Below, piece after piece: positions 44,339-53,264 of a stretch of 64,000 nt of DNA; the first letter of the stretch is position 1; each line of letters begins with the position of its first letter. This DNA is from Streptomyces cinnamoneus (GTDB lineage Bacteria; Actinomycetota; Actinomycetes; Streptomycetales; Streptomycetaceae): positions 3,717,001-3,781,000 of the forward strand of contig NZ_PKFQ01000001.1 of the NCBI RefSeq assembly GCF_002939475.1, in the 5' to 3' direction. Both the position numbers and the translations under genes were made by a program. The notes under the pieces are model-generated. The model made no database searches. It saw only the letters and a list, made by a program, of their open reading frames with translations, and was not told where the DNA came from.

Positions 44339-45691
44339 CTACCCATGAACGCCCACCCGGTGGCGGCCCTCTTCCTCGCTGACGACGATCCGGGTGTGGG
44401 ACAGCCGCCGCACGAAGAGGCACCCCGCGACGAGGACCCCCACAGCGACGCCCCGCAGGACGCCCAGGGTGAGGACTGCTCCCAGCGTGGCGACGTACAG
44501 GGGGAGTTCCCGCTGCCCCCGTGCGTGCTTGATGTGCGCGAAGGTCGCCATCCTCACCCCCAACACCATCACCAGGGCGGCCGGGACGGCGAGCGGGATC
44601 AGCTCCAGGGACGCCGCGAGCAGGCCGGCGCACGCCAGCACCCCCGCCCCGCGCAGCACCGTGGACCTGCGGTGGCCGGCCGCTGCCGCACCACCGGACG
44701 GCCCCCTGGCCGTACTGCTCGCGACCGTCAGGCCGCCGAGGAGCTCGGACAGGACGTTCGCCGCTTCCTGGCCGGCCGGCTCCTGGGCCGCCCCGGTGGG
44801 GCCTGCCGCTTCTCCGTCCCCCTCCTGGGCCGCGCGCCGTCGCTCCATCGCCACCGCCGAGAGCAACGACTCCATGCTCGCCACCAGCGTGACCGTCAGG
44901 ACGGCCGCGAAGACGCCGAGCACCGGTCCGTCCGGCAGGGTGGGCAACGCTTGTCCCTCCCACTGGGGGAGGGAGACCCGGGGCAGGTCCAGGGCGAGGC
45001 TCCCCGCCGTCGCGACGGCCACCGCGGCGAGTGGCGCCGGCAGCACGCGCGCCCACCGGCCGCCCCGGCCGGGCAGCCGGGGCCAGGCGATCAGCACCGC
45101 CACTGTGACCACACCGGCCAGCAGCGCCGCCGGGAGCGGATGAGCCAGACGTGAGGGCAGCCCGGCGACGCTCGCCGGCACGGAATGGGCCGGACCGCCA
45201 CCCAGGACCACGGGCAGCTGGCCGAGCGCGACCGTGACGCCGATCCCGGCGAGAAGCCCCCGCACCATGGCGGGGCTGATCGCCAGCGTCGCACGGGCCA
45301 CCCGTGCGGCTCCCAGGGCGAGTTGGGCGAGCCCGGCGAGGGCAGTGATCGCGCAGGTGGCCCGCCAGCCGTAGCGCTGGACCAGCTCGGCCGCCACCAT
45401 CACCAGGCCCATGGCCGCCCCGCCGACCTGGAGGGGCGCACCGCCCAGGACGCTCGCGACGACCCCGCCGACCGCCGCCGCGACGAGCCCGGCCTGGAGC
45501 GGTGCGCCGGTGGCCAGCGCGACCCCCAGGGAGAGGGGGACGGCGATCAGGAAGATGACCAGGGAAGCGGTGAGATCCCGCCGCCAGGTGGAACGCGGGC
45601 GCTTCTCGCCTTCCGCTACCAGGAGGGCGTCGGGTGGTCGCGCCGAAGGCGGTGGAACCACCTGAACAGGCTGAACAGGCTGAGCTTGCAT
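44339..45691 (-). CDS. SulP family anion transporter part (ends at in-frame amber)
   Basis: 450-aa SulP/SLC26-type permease: 10-12 membrane helices from LTASLVIFLIAVPLSLGVAL to VAVGVLVAGCLFVRRLSH, with the conserved PLQVGGAAMGLVMVAAELV segment. In bacteria SulP-CA proteins probably import bicarbonate or sulfate with the carbonic anhydrase domain attached. Here the frame stops at TAG just after the first STAS strand (SEEEGRHRVGVHG). The transport part may still fold alone. ATG 45691 behind GGGAACG. Confidence 0.9.
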   Translation of the reverse strand: MQAQPVQPVQVVPPPSARPPDALLVAEGEKRPRSTWRRDLTASLVIFLIAVPLSLGVALATGAPLQAGLVAAAVGGVVASVLGGAPLQVGGAAMGLVMVAAELVQRYGWRATCAITALAGLAQLALGAARVARATLAISPAMVRGLLAGIGVTVALGQLPVVLGGGPAHSVPASVAGLPSRLAHPLPAALLAGVVTVAVLIAWPRLPGRGGRWARVLPAPLAAVAVATAGSLALDLPRVSLPQWEGQALPTLPDGPVLGVFAAVLTVTLVASMESLLSAVAMERRRAAQEGDGEAAGPTGAAQEPAGQEAANVLSELLGGLTVASSTARGPSGGAAAAGHRRSTVLRGAGVLACAGLLAASLELIPLAVPAALVMVLGVRMATFAHIKHARGQRELPLYVATLGAVLTLGVLRGVAVGVLVAGCLFVRRLSHTRIVVSEEEGRHRVGVHG

Positions 45692-46000
45692 GGTCGTTCC
45701 CGTCGTCGTCGGGGCGGCGCGGTCGCGCTCGGGGCGCGCCCGTGGTCACGGCGTGCAGTGAAGCCGGGAGTGGCTGCTGCGGCGGGGGATTCTCAACTCT
45801 GGGTAAATGAATCGTAATGGAGAGTAAAGGCGGGGTGGAAGAGGTGAAGGGGTGATGAAGGCCGACTTCCCCCCATTGGGTGAACTTGTACTTTTATCAG
45901 CTCGTCCTCCCTCGTTCTCCCGTTCGTTCGTGCGAGGTTGACGTCGCGTGAACTCCTGATCGCTTGGAGCGGCTGAGCGAGCCGAGGGACGAGGTGGCTG

Positions 46001-47527
46001 ATGGCTGCTGCATGGAGAACCGCGCTGGGCGGCCTGACAGCCCTCGCGCTGGCCACGGGCGCGGCCGGATGTTCCGGGAGCGGCGAGGAGGGCCGCCCCG
46101 GCGGTTCCCGCGCGGGCATGGTCTCCGACCCCCACGCGGCCAAGCGGCCGGCCCGCCTCATCGGCGACGGTTCCACCGCCGAGACCGGACCCCAGCCCAG
46201 ACAGCCCAAGCCGCGGCGCCTGGCGCCCGGCGAGAAGCCCCCGCAGTTCGTCGTCTTCTCCTGGGACGGCGCGGGGGAGGACGGGCAGAAGCTGTTCTCG
46301 CACTTCCGCGCGGTCGGCAAGAAGTACCACGCGGCCATGACGTACTTCCTCAGCGGCGTCTACATGCTCCCCGAGGAGAAGAGGAAGCTCTACGACCCGC
46401 CGAGGCACCGGCGCGGGGCGTCGGACATCGGCTTCAACGACGTCAAGGGAGTCCGCGCCACCGTGGAGCAGCTCCGCGGCGCCTGGCTGGACGGCAGCGA
46501 GATCGGCACCCACTTCAACGGCCACTTCTGCGGCGCCGACCGCGGGGTCGGCACCTGGTCCACCGAGGAGTGGACGAGCGAGATCCGCCAGGCCGAGTCG
46601 TTCGTCAAGCACTGGAGGACGAACGCCGGTCTGAAGGACGAGCCGTCGCTGCCCTTCGACTACAGCAAGGAGCTGGTGGGCGGGCGCGCCCCCTGCCTGG
46701 AGGGGCAGCGCCGCCTCATCCCCGCCGCCAAGGACATGGGCTTCCGCTACGACGCGAGCTCGGAGGGCGGCCGCCAGGTCTGGCCGAAGAAGATCCACGG
46801 CCTGTGGGACTTCCCGCTCCAGGACGTCCCCGTGCCCGGGCGCGACTTCGAGACGCTCTCGATGGACTACAACTTCCTCGCCAACCAGTCGGACACGACC
46901 AACGGTGATCCCGACCATTACGACGCGTGGGGCAAGCAGATGCGCGACGGCCTGATGGCCGGCTTCAACCGCGCGTACCACGGCAACCGCGCACCCTTCT
47001 TCGTCGGCGACCACTTCGAGTCGTGGAACGGCGGTACGTACATGCGTGCCGTCGAGAGCGTCATCAAGAAGGTCTGTACGAAGGAAGACGTGCGGTGCGT
47101 GTCCTTCAAACAGCTGGCGGACTGGATGGACGCACAGGACCCCGCGGTGCTCGCGAGGTTGCGGAAGCTGGACGTCGGTGAGGCGCCGAAGGGCGGCTGG
47201 GAGCGTTTCCTCTCAGGCCGCACGGAGGCCGGTGAGCCGGCCGGGCGGCCGGGTAAGTCGCACGAACCCGCCGAGCGGCCCGGCCGGTCGCACGAACCGG
47301 CCGAAAGTCACGACCCGGACGAGGACTTCTCGGAGAGGGGGCCGCACGAGCGGGGCTCGCACGGCCACGGCTCGCACGGGCGGGGCGGGCACTCCTCCGC
47401 GGACGACGACGCCTCGGACGACTCCCGGGACGACGAGGACTCCGGGAAGAACCGCGCGCGCCGGGCTCAAGCGGGCTGGGGCGCGGCGAGCAGCCGTTCG
47501 TCCAGGACGAAGGCGGGATCCACCTGA
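46001..47527 (+). CDS. Lipoprotein with polysaccharide deacetylase-like domain
   Basis: 508-aa secreted lipoprotein: signal peptide with lipobox ATGAAGC (Cys24), then a (beta/alpha) barrel with VVFSWDGAGED (Asp pair), SEIGTHFNGHFCG (HxxxH) and a FVGDHFESWNGG segment, which matches the polysaccharide deacetylase pattern. May remove acetyl groups from cell-wall glycans. The last 100 residues are a repeated SHEPAERPGR and His/Asp/Ser-rich tail (HGHGSHGRGGHSS, then DDDASDDSRDDEDS). ATG with GAGGTGG. The 309-bp spacer upstream (45692-46000) is unusually AT-rich for this window (45780-45930) and probably holds the promoter. Confidence 0.85.
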   Translation: MAAAWRTALGGLTALALATGAAGCSGSGEEGRPGGSRAGMVSDPHAAKRPARLIGDGSTAETGPQPRQPKPRRLAPGEKPPQFVVFSWDGAGEDGQKLFSHFRAVGKKYHAAMTYFLSGVYMLPEEKRKLYDPPRHRRGASDIGFNDVKGVRATVEQLRGAWLDGSEIGTHFNGHFCGADRGVGTWSTEEWTSEIRQAESFVKHWRTNAGLKDEPSLPFDYSKELVGGRAPCLEGQRRLIPAAKDMGFRYDASSEGGRQVWPKKIHGLWDFPLQDVPVPGRDFETLSMDYNFLANQSDTTNGDPDHYDAWGKQMRDGLMAGFNRAYHGNRAPFFVGDHFESWNGGTYMRAVESVIKKVCTKEDVRCVSFKQLADWMDAQDPAVLARLRKLDVGEAPKGGWERFLSGRTEAGEPAGRPGKSHEPAERPGRSHEPAESHDPDEDFSERGPHERGSHGHGSHGRGGHSSADDDASDDSRDDEDSGKNRARRAQAGWGAASSRSSRTKAGST

Positions 47528-48459
47528 GCCGCCAGGTCGGCACCGGTCTTCGCGTTGCCCCAGCTCTCGGCGTTCTTGAGGTGGAAGTGCACCATCTGGC
47601 GCGTGTAGCGCTGCCAGTCGCGGTGCTCGTACATGCCGTCCGCCGCCGCGCGCAGGGTGCGCAGAGCCTGCTGGTTGGCCTCCTCCAGCAGCTCGAAGCG
47701 GGGCGGCCGGCCCTTCTCCATGGCGCGCACCCAGTCGGAGTGGCCGACCGTGGTGAGCAGGTCCTCGCCGACCTCGGTGCGGAGGAAGTCGAGGTCGTCC
47801 TGCCCCTGCACCTTGTTGCCCACGACCTTCAGGCTGACACCGAAGTCGCGGGCGTACTCCTTGTACTGGCGGTAGACGGAGACGCCCTTGCGGGTGGGCT
47901 CGGCGATCAGGAAGGTCATGTCGAACCGCGTGAACATCCCGGACGCGAACGAGTCGCTGCCGGCGGTCATGTCGACCACCACGTACTCGTCCGGCCCGTC
48001 CACGAGGTGGTTCAGACACAGCTCCACCGCGCCGACCTTGGAGTGGTAGCAGGCCACACCCAGATCGGAATCGTTGAACGGTCCCGTCGCCATCAGCCGG
48101 ACGGAGGCGTCGTCGTCCAGCCGTACGGTCCGGGCGCACGCCGCGTAGACCGGGTTGTCCTCGCCGACGCGCAGGAGGCGGGAGCCCTCTCCCGGCGGCG
48201 TCGTCTTGATCATGGTGTCGGCGGAGGCGATGCGCGGGTTCGTGCCCCGCAGATAGTCCTTGATCAAGGGCAGCCGCGCGCCCATCGCGGGGAGCGCGGC
48301 GCTCTCCGCCTCGTCGAGCCCCAGCGCCGCGCCCAGATGCTGATTGATGTCCGCGTCCACGGCGATGACGGGAGCGCGGCCGGCGGCGAGGTGGCGGATG
48401 AACAGAGAGGACAGCGTGGTCTTGCCGCTGCCGCCCTTCCCCACGAAAGCGATCTTCAT
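47467..48459 (-). CDS. CooC/MinD-like P-loop ATPase
   Basis: 330-aa ATPase of the MinD/CooC group: deviant Walker A GKGGSGKTT (7-15), VIAVDADINQHLGAALGLDE, VVVDMTAGSDSFASGMF and a FDMTFLIAEPTRKGVSVY switch. CooC-type proteins insert metal ions into enzymes; this branch has no assigned cargo. ATG 48459 (MKIAFVGKGG) is preferred; a longer start is possible. Its 3' end overlaps the deacetylase lipoprotein tail by 61 bp in convergent orientation. Confidence 0.9.
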   Translation of the reverse strand: MKIAFVGKGGSGKTTLSSLFIRHLAAGRAPVIAVDADINQHLGAALGLDEAESAALPAMGARLPLIKDYLRGTNPRIASADTMIKTTPPGEGSRLLRVGEDNPVYAACARTVRLDDDASVRLMATGPFNDSDLGVACYHSKVGAVELCLNHLVDGPDEYVVVDMTAGSDSFASGMFTRFDMTFLIAEPTRKGVSVYRQYKEYARDFGVSLKVVGNKVQGQDDLDFLRTEVGEDLLTTVGHSDWVRAMEKGRPPRFELLEEANQQALRTLRAAADGMYEHRDWQRYTRQMVHFHLKNAESWGNAKTGADLAAQVDPAFVLDERLLAAPQPA

Positions 48460-48560
48460 GTTCACCAAGGGTAGGTGGCAGGGTGCTCTGAGTGAGAGTG
48501 GTGAGTGAAGAGGACCACTCTTTCGAGGGGTGTAGAGCTGAAGTGCGTAGGGTCGTACCC

Positions 48561-49382
48561 ATGAGTACGACAGCCGATCCGCTTGCCGCCCTGGCCTCCC
48601 TGCCGGGCGTCGCCGACTCCGTGGACTCCGTGCGCAAGGCGGTGGACCGGGTGTACGGGCACCGCGTCATGCGGCGCCGCAGCAACGAGGTCACCGCGGA
48701 GGCGGCGCTGCGCGGCGCGCGCGGCTCGGCCGCACTCTCCGGCGCCGACTGGGCGCTCGAAGAGGTGCGCCGGCGTTCCGACTTCGGGGGCGAGGGCGAG
48801 CCGCGCACCGTGGGCGCCGCGCTGCGGCTCACCGCGGAAGCGGGTCAACTGCTGAGCGTCTGGCGGCAGTCGCCGCTCCGGGTGCTGGCCCGGCTGCACC
48901 TGGTGGCCGCCGGCGGTGACCGGCCGGACGAGACGATCGGACGGCCGCGGCTGCCCGGGGAGCCGGTGGAGGAGCCGCTTCTCGAGCTGGCGCTGCCCGG
49001 CGCGGACGAGATGTCCGGACGGCTGGAGGGGCTGGCGGACCTGCTGATCGCCGGTACCGAGGCGCCGGCGCTCGTGACGGCGGCCGTCGTCCACGGCGAG
49101 CTGCTCGCGCTGCGCCCGTTCGGCTCGTACAACGGCCTCGTCGCCCGGACGGCCGAACGGATCGTCCTGGTGGGCAGCGGGTTGGACCCGAAGGCGATCT
49201 GCCCGTCCGAAGTGGGTCACGCGGAATTGGGCCGTGCGGCGTACGTGGCGGCGCTCGACGGCTATGTCTCAGGAACGCCGGGGGGCATGGCGGCCTGGAT
49301 CGCGCACTGCGCCAAGGCCGTGGAACTCGGCGTCCGGGAGAGCACGGCGGTGTGTGAGGCGCTTCAGCGCGGCGCCGCTTGA
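48561..49382 (+). CDS. Degenerate Fic-fold protein
   Basis: 273-aa soluble protein. The C-terminal half has a Fic-like core, AAVVHGELLALRPFGSYNGLVARTAERI, where catalytic Fic motifs read HPFxxGNGRxxR; here the motif His is replaced by Arg and the GNGR is SYNG, so AMPylation activity is unlikely. The N-terminal half is helical. Streptomyces copies have been labelled oxidoreductase without evidence I know of. ATG 48561 with AGGG upstream. Divergent from the CooC-like gene. Confidence 0.75.
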   Translation: MSTTADPLAALASLPGVADSVDSVRKAVDRVYGHRVMRRRSNEVTAEAALRGARGSAALSGADWALEEVRRRSDFGGEGEPRTVGAALRLTAEAGQLLSVWRQSPLRVLARLHLVAAGGDRPDETIGRPRLPGEPVEEPLLELALPGADEMSGRLEGLADLLIAGTEAPALVTAAVVHGELLALRPFGSYNGLVARTAERIVLVGSGLDPKAICPSEVGHAELGRAAYVAALDGYVSGTPGGMAAWIAHCAKAVELGVRESTAVCEALQRGAA

Positions 49383-49415
49383 GGGGATCGCCGGGGAAAG
49401 GCCCGGACAAGGGTT

Positions 49416-49448
49416 GCGGCGGCACCCGTGAAGCTTTGGTGCCGCCGC
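49416..49448 (+). terminator. Terminator after the Fic-like gene
   Basis: GCGGCGGCACC and perfect complement with an 11-nt loop CGTGAAGCTTT, 34 bp after the stop. No T-run. The rest of the spacer to 49649 shows nothing recognisable. Confidence 0.65.
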
Positions 49449-49649
49449 TGGCACGTTCGCCGAGTTACCATGCGTGCACGATATTTGCCCATCAGGTCGG
49501 GGACTTCGCCCGTCACCTGGTGCGGCTGGCCCGTAATCGACGGGTCGGCGTCGCGTGGGTGCTCAACGTTCGTGCTCGGTCCGTGGGGCCTTGGTGCGTG
49601 AAGGGCGTCCTCCCGGATGTCCCTGGTCTCGCGGGCCGTTAAGTCCTTT

Positions 49650-50549
49650 CTACTCCTGTCTTGACGGAAGCGGAAGTCCAGGCCGTAGTTCTTTGCTTTT
49701 CACGCTAAACGCGGACAAGGCGGACGCGGGTGTGCGGCGGCGGTTGGCGAGCCAGACCAGCCCCGCGGTGGCGGCGGCCGCACCGAAAGCCGCTGCTGCC
49801 ACCAGTGCCGGTCGCGAGGGCATGGGGAGCGCCCGCACGCGCTGCTTGAGCCGCACCGGCCGGCTGAAGGAGAGGACCGGCCAGTCGCGAGCCATGGCCT
49901 CACGGCGCAGCCCCCGGTCCGGGTTGACGGCGTGCGGATGGCCGACCGACTCGAGCATGGGGATATCCGTCACCGAATCGCTGTAGGCGTAGCAGCGCGT
50001 CAGGTCGTATCCCTCGGAAGCGGCGAGTTCGCGGATGGCCTCGGCCTTGGTGGGGCCGTAGGCGTAGTACTCGACCTCTCCGGTGAAGGCTCCGTCCTCC
50101 ACGACCATGCGGGTGGCGACCACCCGGTCGGCGCCGAGGAGCGCGCCGATCGGCTCGACGACCTCGGCGCCGGAGGTGCTGACGATGACGACGTCGCGCC
50201 CGGCGGCATGGTGCTCCTCGATGAGGGAGGCGGCCTCGTCGTAAATGATCGGGTCGATGAGTTCGTGCAGGGTCTCCGCGACGATCTCGCGAACCTGCTG
50301 GACATTCCAGCCCTGACAGAGCGCGGACAGATACTGGCGCATCCGCTCCATCTGCTCGTGGTCGGCGCCGCCCGCCATGAAGACGAACTGCGCATAGGCG
50401 GTGCGCAACACGGCGCGCTTGTTGATCAAGCCGCCTTGGTAGAAGGACTTGCTGAAGGTGAGCGTGCTCGACTTCGCAATGACCGTCTTGTCCAGATCAA
50501 AGAACGCGGCGGTCCGAGGCAAGGAGTGGTTTTCCACTCCGCCGAGCAT
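49650..50549 (-). CDS. HAD-IB family phosphatase with C-terminal membrane helix
   Basis: 299-aa HAD hydrolase: motif I AAFFDLDKTVIAKSS, motif II VIVSTSGAEVV, motif III/IV YAYSDSVTDIPMLESVGHPH. A single hydrophobic helix near the end (ALVAAAAFGAAAATAGLVWL) anchors it. Related SerB/CicA-like phosphatases act on phosphoserine or lysophospholipids; a Streptomyces orthologue has been linked by annotation to morphological differentiation. ATG 50549 with GGAGG upstream. Confidence 0.92.
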   Translation of the reverse strand: MLGGVENHSLPRTAAFFDLDKTVIAKSSTLTFSKSFYQGGLINKRAVLRTAYAQFVFMAGGADHEQMERMRQYLSALCQGWNVQQVREIVAETLHELIDPIIYDEAASLIEEHHAAGRDVVIVSTSGAEVVEPIGALLGADRVVATRMVVEDGAFTGEVEYYAYGPTKAEAIRELAASEGYDLTRCYAYSDSVTDIPMLESVGHPHAVNPDRGLRREAMARDWPVLSFSRPVRLKQRVRALPMPSRPALVAAAAFGAAAATAGLVWLANRRRTPASALSAFSVKSKELRPGLPLPSRQE

Positions 50550-50685
50550 AGGGGCCCTCCATTCGGCGTAAGCTGAGGCGTGTGGGTTTGCCTGAGAAGG
50601 CTCTCGGGTACACCATGGAAGTCACGGATCGTTCGCGACCGTGTCTAACCCGGTCCGACTCCTCCCCCCCCGAGTCGGCCGTGGG

Positions 50686-50720
50686 GACGACCCCCGCTCT
50701 CCCCCCCGGCGGGGGTCGTC
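50686..50720 (+). terminator. GC-rich hairpin upstream of tad cluster
   Basis: GACGACCCCCGC pairs with GCGGGGGTCGTC across an 11-nt C-rich loop. It lies in the 451-bp spacer between the HAD gene and ssd; it could end read-through before the tad promoter. A perfect Streptomyces DnaA-box-like TTGTCCACA follows at 50885-50893, otherwise nothing is recognised here. Confidence 0.5.
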
Positions 50721-51000
50721 GCATGTCCGGATGCGTTTCGCGCATCGCCATCGGGCCCTCCCTCCCCTCTCGCGCCGCGATCGGCGCGCTGGCTGCCCCC
50801 ATCCTGCCCGTTACGCAGGGTAATCGCGAGGCTGCTCTCCGGAAGTCACCGGTATAGGTGAGGGGGATATTCACAACCGTTGAGTTGTCCACAGTTTTTG
50901 ACCAAGATCCACACCATTTCCCAGTTCGCTGCACGGTGATTCCCCGCGAGTTCCGCGATGCCCGCGGACGCGAGAGCGCGTAGTGAGAGGGGAGGGCACC

Positions 51001-52110
51001 GTGACCGGATCCCACGCATCCGTTAGGCCCGCTTCCGTGGACGGAAGGCTGGCCGGGCCTCTGATCGTCACGGAGGACGAAGGGCTGCTCGACGATCTGC
51101 TGCGGTTGTGCGCGGCGGCCGGGGCCGTGCCCGAGGTCGTGCACGGCATGCCCGCACGCAGGGGCAGCTGGGAGAGGGCCCCGCTGATCCTGGTGGGCGA
51201 AGACTGCGCGCCCCGGCTCGGCGGCGCACTCCGCCGGGAAGGCGTCGTGCTCGTCGGCAGGGATCGCGACGACCCTGACGTCTGGCGCCGGGCCGTCAAG
51301 ATCGGCGCACTGAACGTGGCGTTGCTGCCCGACGGCGAGGGCTGGCTGGTCGACCGGATCGCCGACGCCGTGGAAGGCGCCGGCCGCCCCGCCCTCACCG
51401 TGGGGGTGATCGGCGGCCGGGGCGGCGCCGGGGCGAGCACCCTCGCCTGTGCCCTGGCCGTCGGCGCGGCGCGCGCCGGACGGCGCACGATGCTGATCGA
51501 CGGCGACCCGCTGGGCGGCGGCCTCGACGTCCTCCTCGGCGGGGAGAGAGCCGAGGGACTGCGGTGGCCCGCCTTCGCCGACTCCCGGGGCCGCATGGCC
51601 GGCCGGGCCCTGGAGGAGGCCCTGCCCGAACTGCACTCGTTGCGCGTCCTGAGCTGGGACCGGGGCGACTGCGCGGCCGTCCCGCCCGAGGCCATGCGGG
51701 CCGTGCTCGCCGCCGCCCGCAGACGCGGCGGGGCAGTGGTCGTCGACCTTCCCCGCAGGCTGGACGAGGCGGCCATGGAGGCCATCGGGCAGCTCGACAT
51801 GGCCCTGCTGGTCGTGCCCGCCGAGCTGCGGGCCGTCGCGTCGGCACACCGGGTCTCCTCGACGCTGGCGATGATGCTGAGCGATCTGCGGGCCGTCGTC
51901 CGCGGCCCGTGCGGCTCAGGACTCGACGGCGAGGAGATCGCGCGGCTGCTGGGGGTGCCGCTGGCCGGTGAGCTCCCTCCGGAGCCAGGTCTGGCGGAGG
52001 CTCTGCACGCCGGCAAACCCCCGGGTGGGAGCCGTCGGAGCCCGCTCGCCCGGTTCAGCGCGGAGTTCTGGGCGCGGGCGTTCGTCGGCGAGGGGGGTGT
52101 CCCCGCGTGA
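51001..52110 (+). CDS. ssd: Septum site-determining protein Ssd / TadZ-like ATPase
   Basis: 369-aa protein: N-terminal receiver-like domain (about 15-115) and a MinD/ParA-type ATPase with deviant Walker A GGRGGAGAS (about 138-146), IDGDPLGGGLDVLLGG and a VVVDLPRRLDEAAMEAIGQL segment. TadZ-like proteins localise the tad pilus machinery; the mycobacterial homologue Ssd affects septation. GTG 51001 follows GAGGGGAGGG. First gene of the tad cluster, overlapping the next by 4 bp. Confidence 0.9.
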   Translation: MTGSHASVRPASVDGRLAGPLIVTEDEGLLDDLLRLCAAAGAVPEVVHGMPARRGSWERAPLILVGEDCAPRLGGALRREGVVLVGRDRDDPDVWRRAVKIGALNVALLPDGEGWLVDRIADAVEGAGRPALTVGVIGGRGGAGASTLACALAVGAARAGRRTMLIDGDPLGGGLDVLLGGERAEGLRWPAFADSRGRMAGRALEEALPELHSLRVLSWDRGDCAAVPPEAMRAVLAAARRRGGAVVVDLPRRLDEAAMEAIGQLDMALLVVPAELRAVASAHRVSSTLAMMLSDLRAVVRGPCGSGLDGEEIARLLGVPLAGELPPEPGLAEALHAGKPPGGSRRSPLARFSAEFWARAFVGEGGVPA

Positions 52111-53264
52111 GCGCCGCGCTGCTGGACGCGGTGCGACTGCGGCTGGCCGAGAGCGGGGCCGAGCCGACACCCGCCCGCGTCGCCGAAGCCCTGCGCCGGG
52201 AAGGGCGGCTGCTGGGGGACGCCGAAGTGCTGGGCGTCGTGGCCACACTGCGCTCCGAACTGGTCGGCACGGGACCGCTGGAGCCGCTGCTCGCCGAGCC
52301 CGAGGTCACCGATGTGCTGGTCACCGCACCCGACCGGGTCTGGGTGGACCGCGGCCGGGGACTCGAGCTGACGAGCGTCACCTTCCCCGACGCCGCAGCC
52401 GTGCGCAGGCTCGCACAGCGGCTCGCCGCGGTCGCCGGCCGCCGGCTGGACGACGCCCGCCCCTGGGTGGACGCCAGGCTTCCGGACGGCACCCGGCTGC
52501 ACGCGGTGCTGCCGCCCGTCGCCGTCGGGTCGACGTGCCTGTCCCTGCGCGTCGTGCGGCCCCGCGCCTTCGCCCTCGACGAACTGGAGGCCGCCGGGAC
52601 CGTGCCGCCCGGAGGACAGCGCCTGTTGCGAGCCGTGCTGGACGCCCGGCTGTCGTTCGTGATCAGCGGGGGCACGGGCTCGGGCAAGACCACGCTGCTC
52701 TCCAGCCTCCTCGGGCTGGTCGCGCCGCACGAACGGATCGTCCTCGCCGAGGATTCCGCCGAACTGCGCCCCGACCACCCCCATGTCGTCCGCCTGGAGA
52801 CCAGGCCCGCGAACCAGGAGGGAACCGGACTGGTTACCCTCCGGGACCTGGTGCGTCAGGCGCTGCGCATGCGCCCGGACCGGCTGGTCGTCGGCGAGGT
52901 GCGCGGCCCGGAGGTCACCGACCTCCTGGCCGCCCTGAACACGGGACACGAAGGCGGGTGCGGCACGCTGCACGCCAACGCCGCGCCCGACGTCCCGGCC
53001 CGGCTGGAGGCGCTGGGATCGACGGCCGGGCTGGACCGCGCGGCGCTGCACAGCCAGTTGGCGGCCGCCCTGTCGCTGGTGATCCACCTGGTCCGGGAGC
53101 CCACGGGGCGGCGGCGGATCGCGGAGGTGCACGTACTGGACCGTGACCGCGCCGGGTTCGTGACCACCGTCCCGGCAGCCGTCTGGGGTCCCGCCGGCTT
53201 CGAACGGGCGCCCGGCTGGGAGCGGCTCACGACGCTGTGCGAGCGCGGCGGGAGCACGCCATGA
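52107..53264 (+). CDS. tadA: TadA/CpaF-type secretion ATPase
   Basis: 385-aa hexameric secretion ATPase: N-terminal all-alpha domain, Walker A SGGTGSGKTTLL (188-196 core), Asp box RIVLAEDSAELRPDHPHVVR, Walker B RPDRLVVGEVRGPE and the His box NTGHEGGCGTLHAN. It powers assembly of Flp-like pili or a secretion apparatus. GTGA and ATGA overlaps with both neighbours. Confidence 0.95.
   Translation: MSAALLDAVRLRLAESGAEPTPARVAEALRREGRLLGDAEVLGVVATLRSELVGTGPLEPLLAEPEVTDVLVTAPDRVWVDRGRGLELTSVTFPDAAAVRRLAQRLAAVAGRRLDDARPWVDARLPDGTRLHAVLPPVAVGSTCLSLRVVRPRAFALDELEAAGTVPPGGQRLLRAVLDARLSFVISGGTGSGKTTLLSSLLGLVAPHERIVLAEDSAELRPDHPHVVRLETRPANQEGTGLVTLRDLVRQALRMRPDRLVVGEVRGPEVTDLLAALNTGHEGGCGTLHANAAPDVPARLEALGSTAGLDRAALHSQLAAALSLVIHLVREPTGRRRIAEVHVLDRDRAGFVTTVPAAVWGPAGFERAPGWERLTTLCERGGSTP

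Noticed and set aside
43950..45749. A 599-codon frame overlapping the SulP gene in another frame on the same strand.
   Set aside because: Its translation is Gly/Arg/Pro-rich with no domain; the SulP frame has clear membrane helices.
50582..50857. A 91-codon + strand frame in the HAD-ssd spacer.
   Set aside because: No RBS, atypical codon third positions, and it runs through the hairpin and C-runs.
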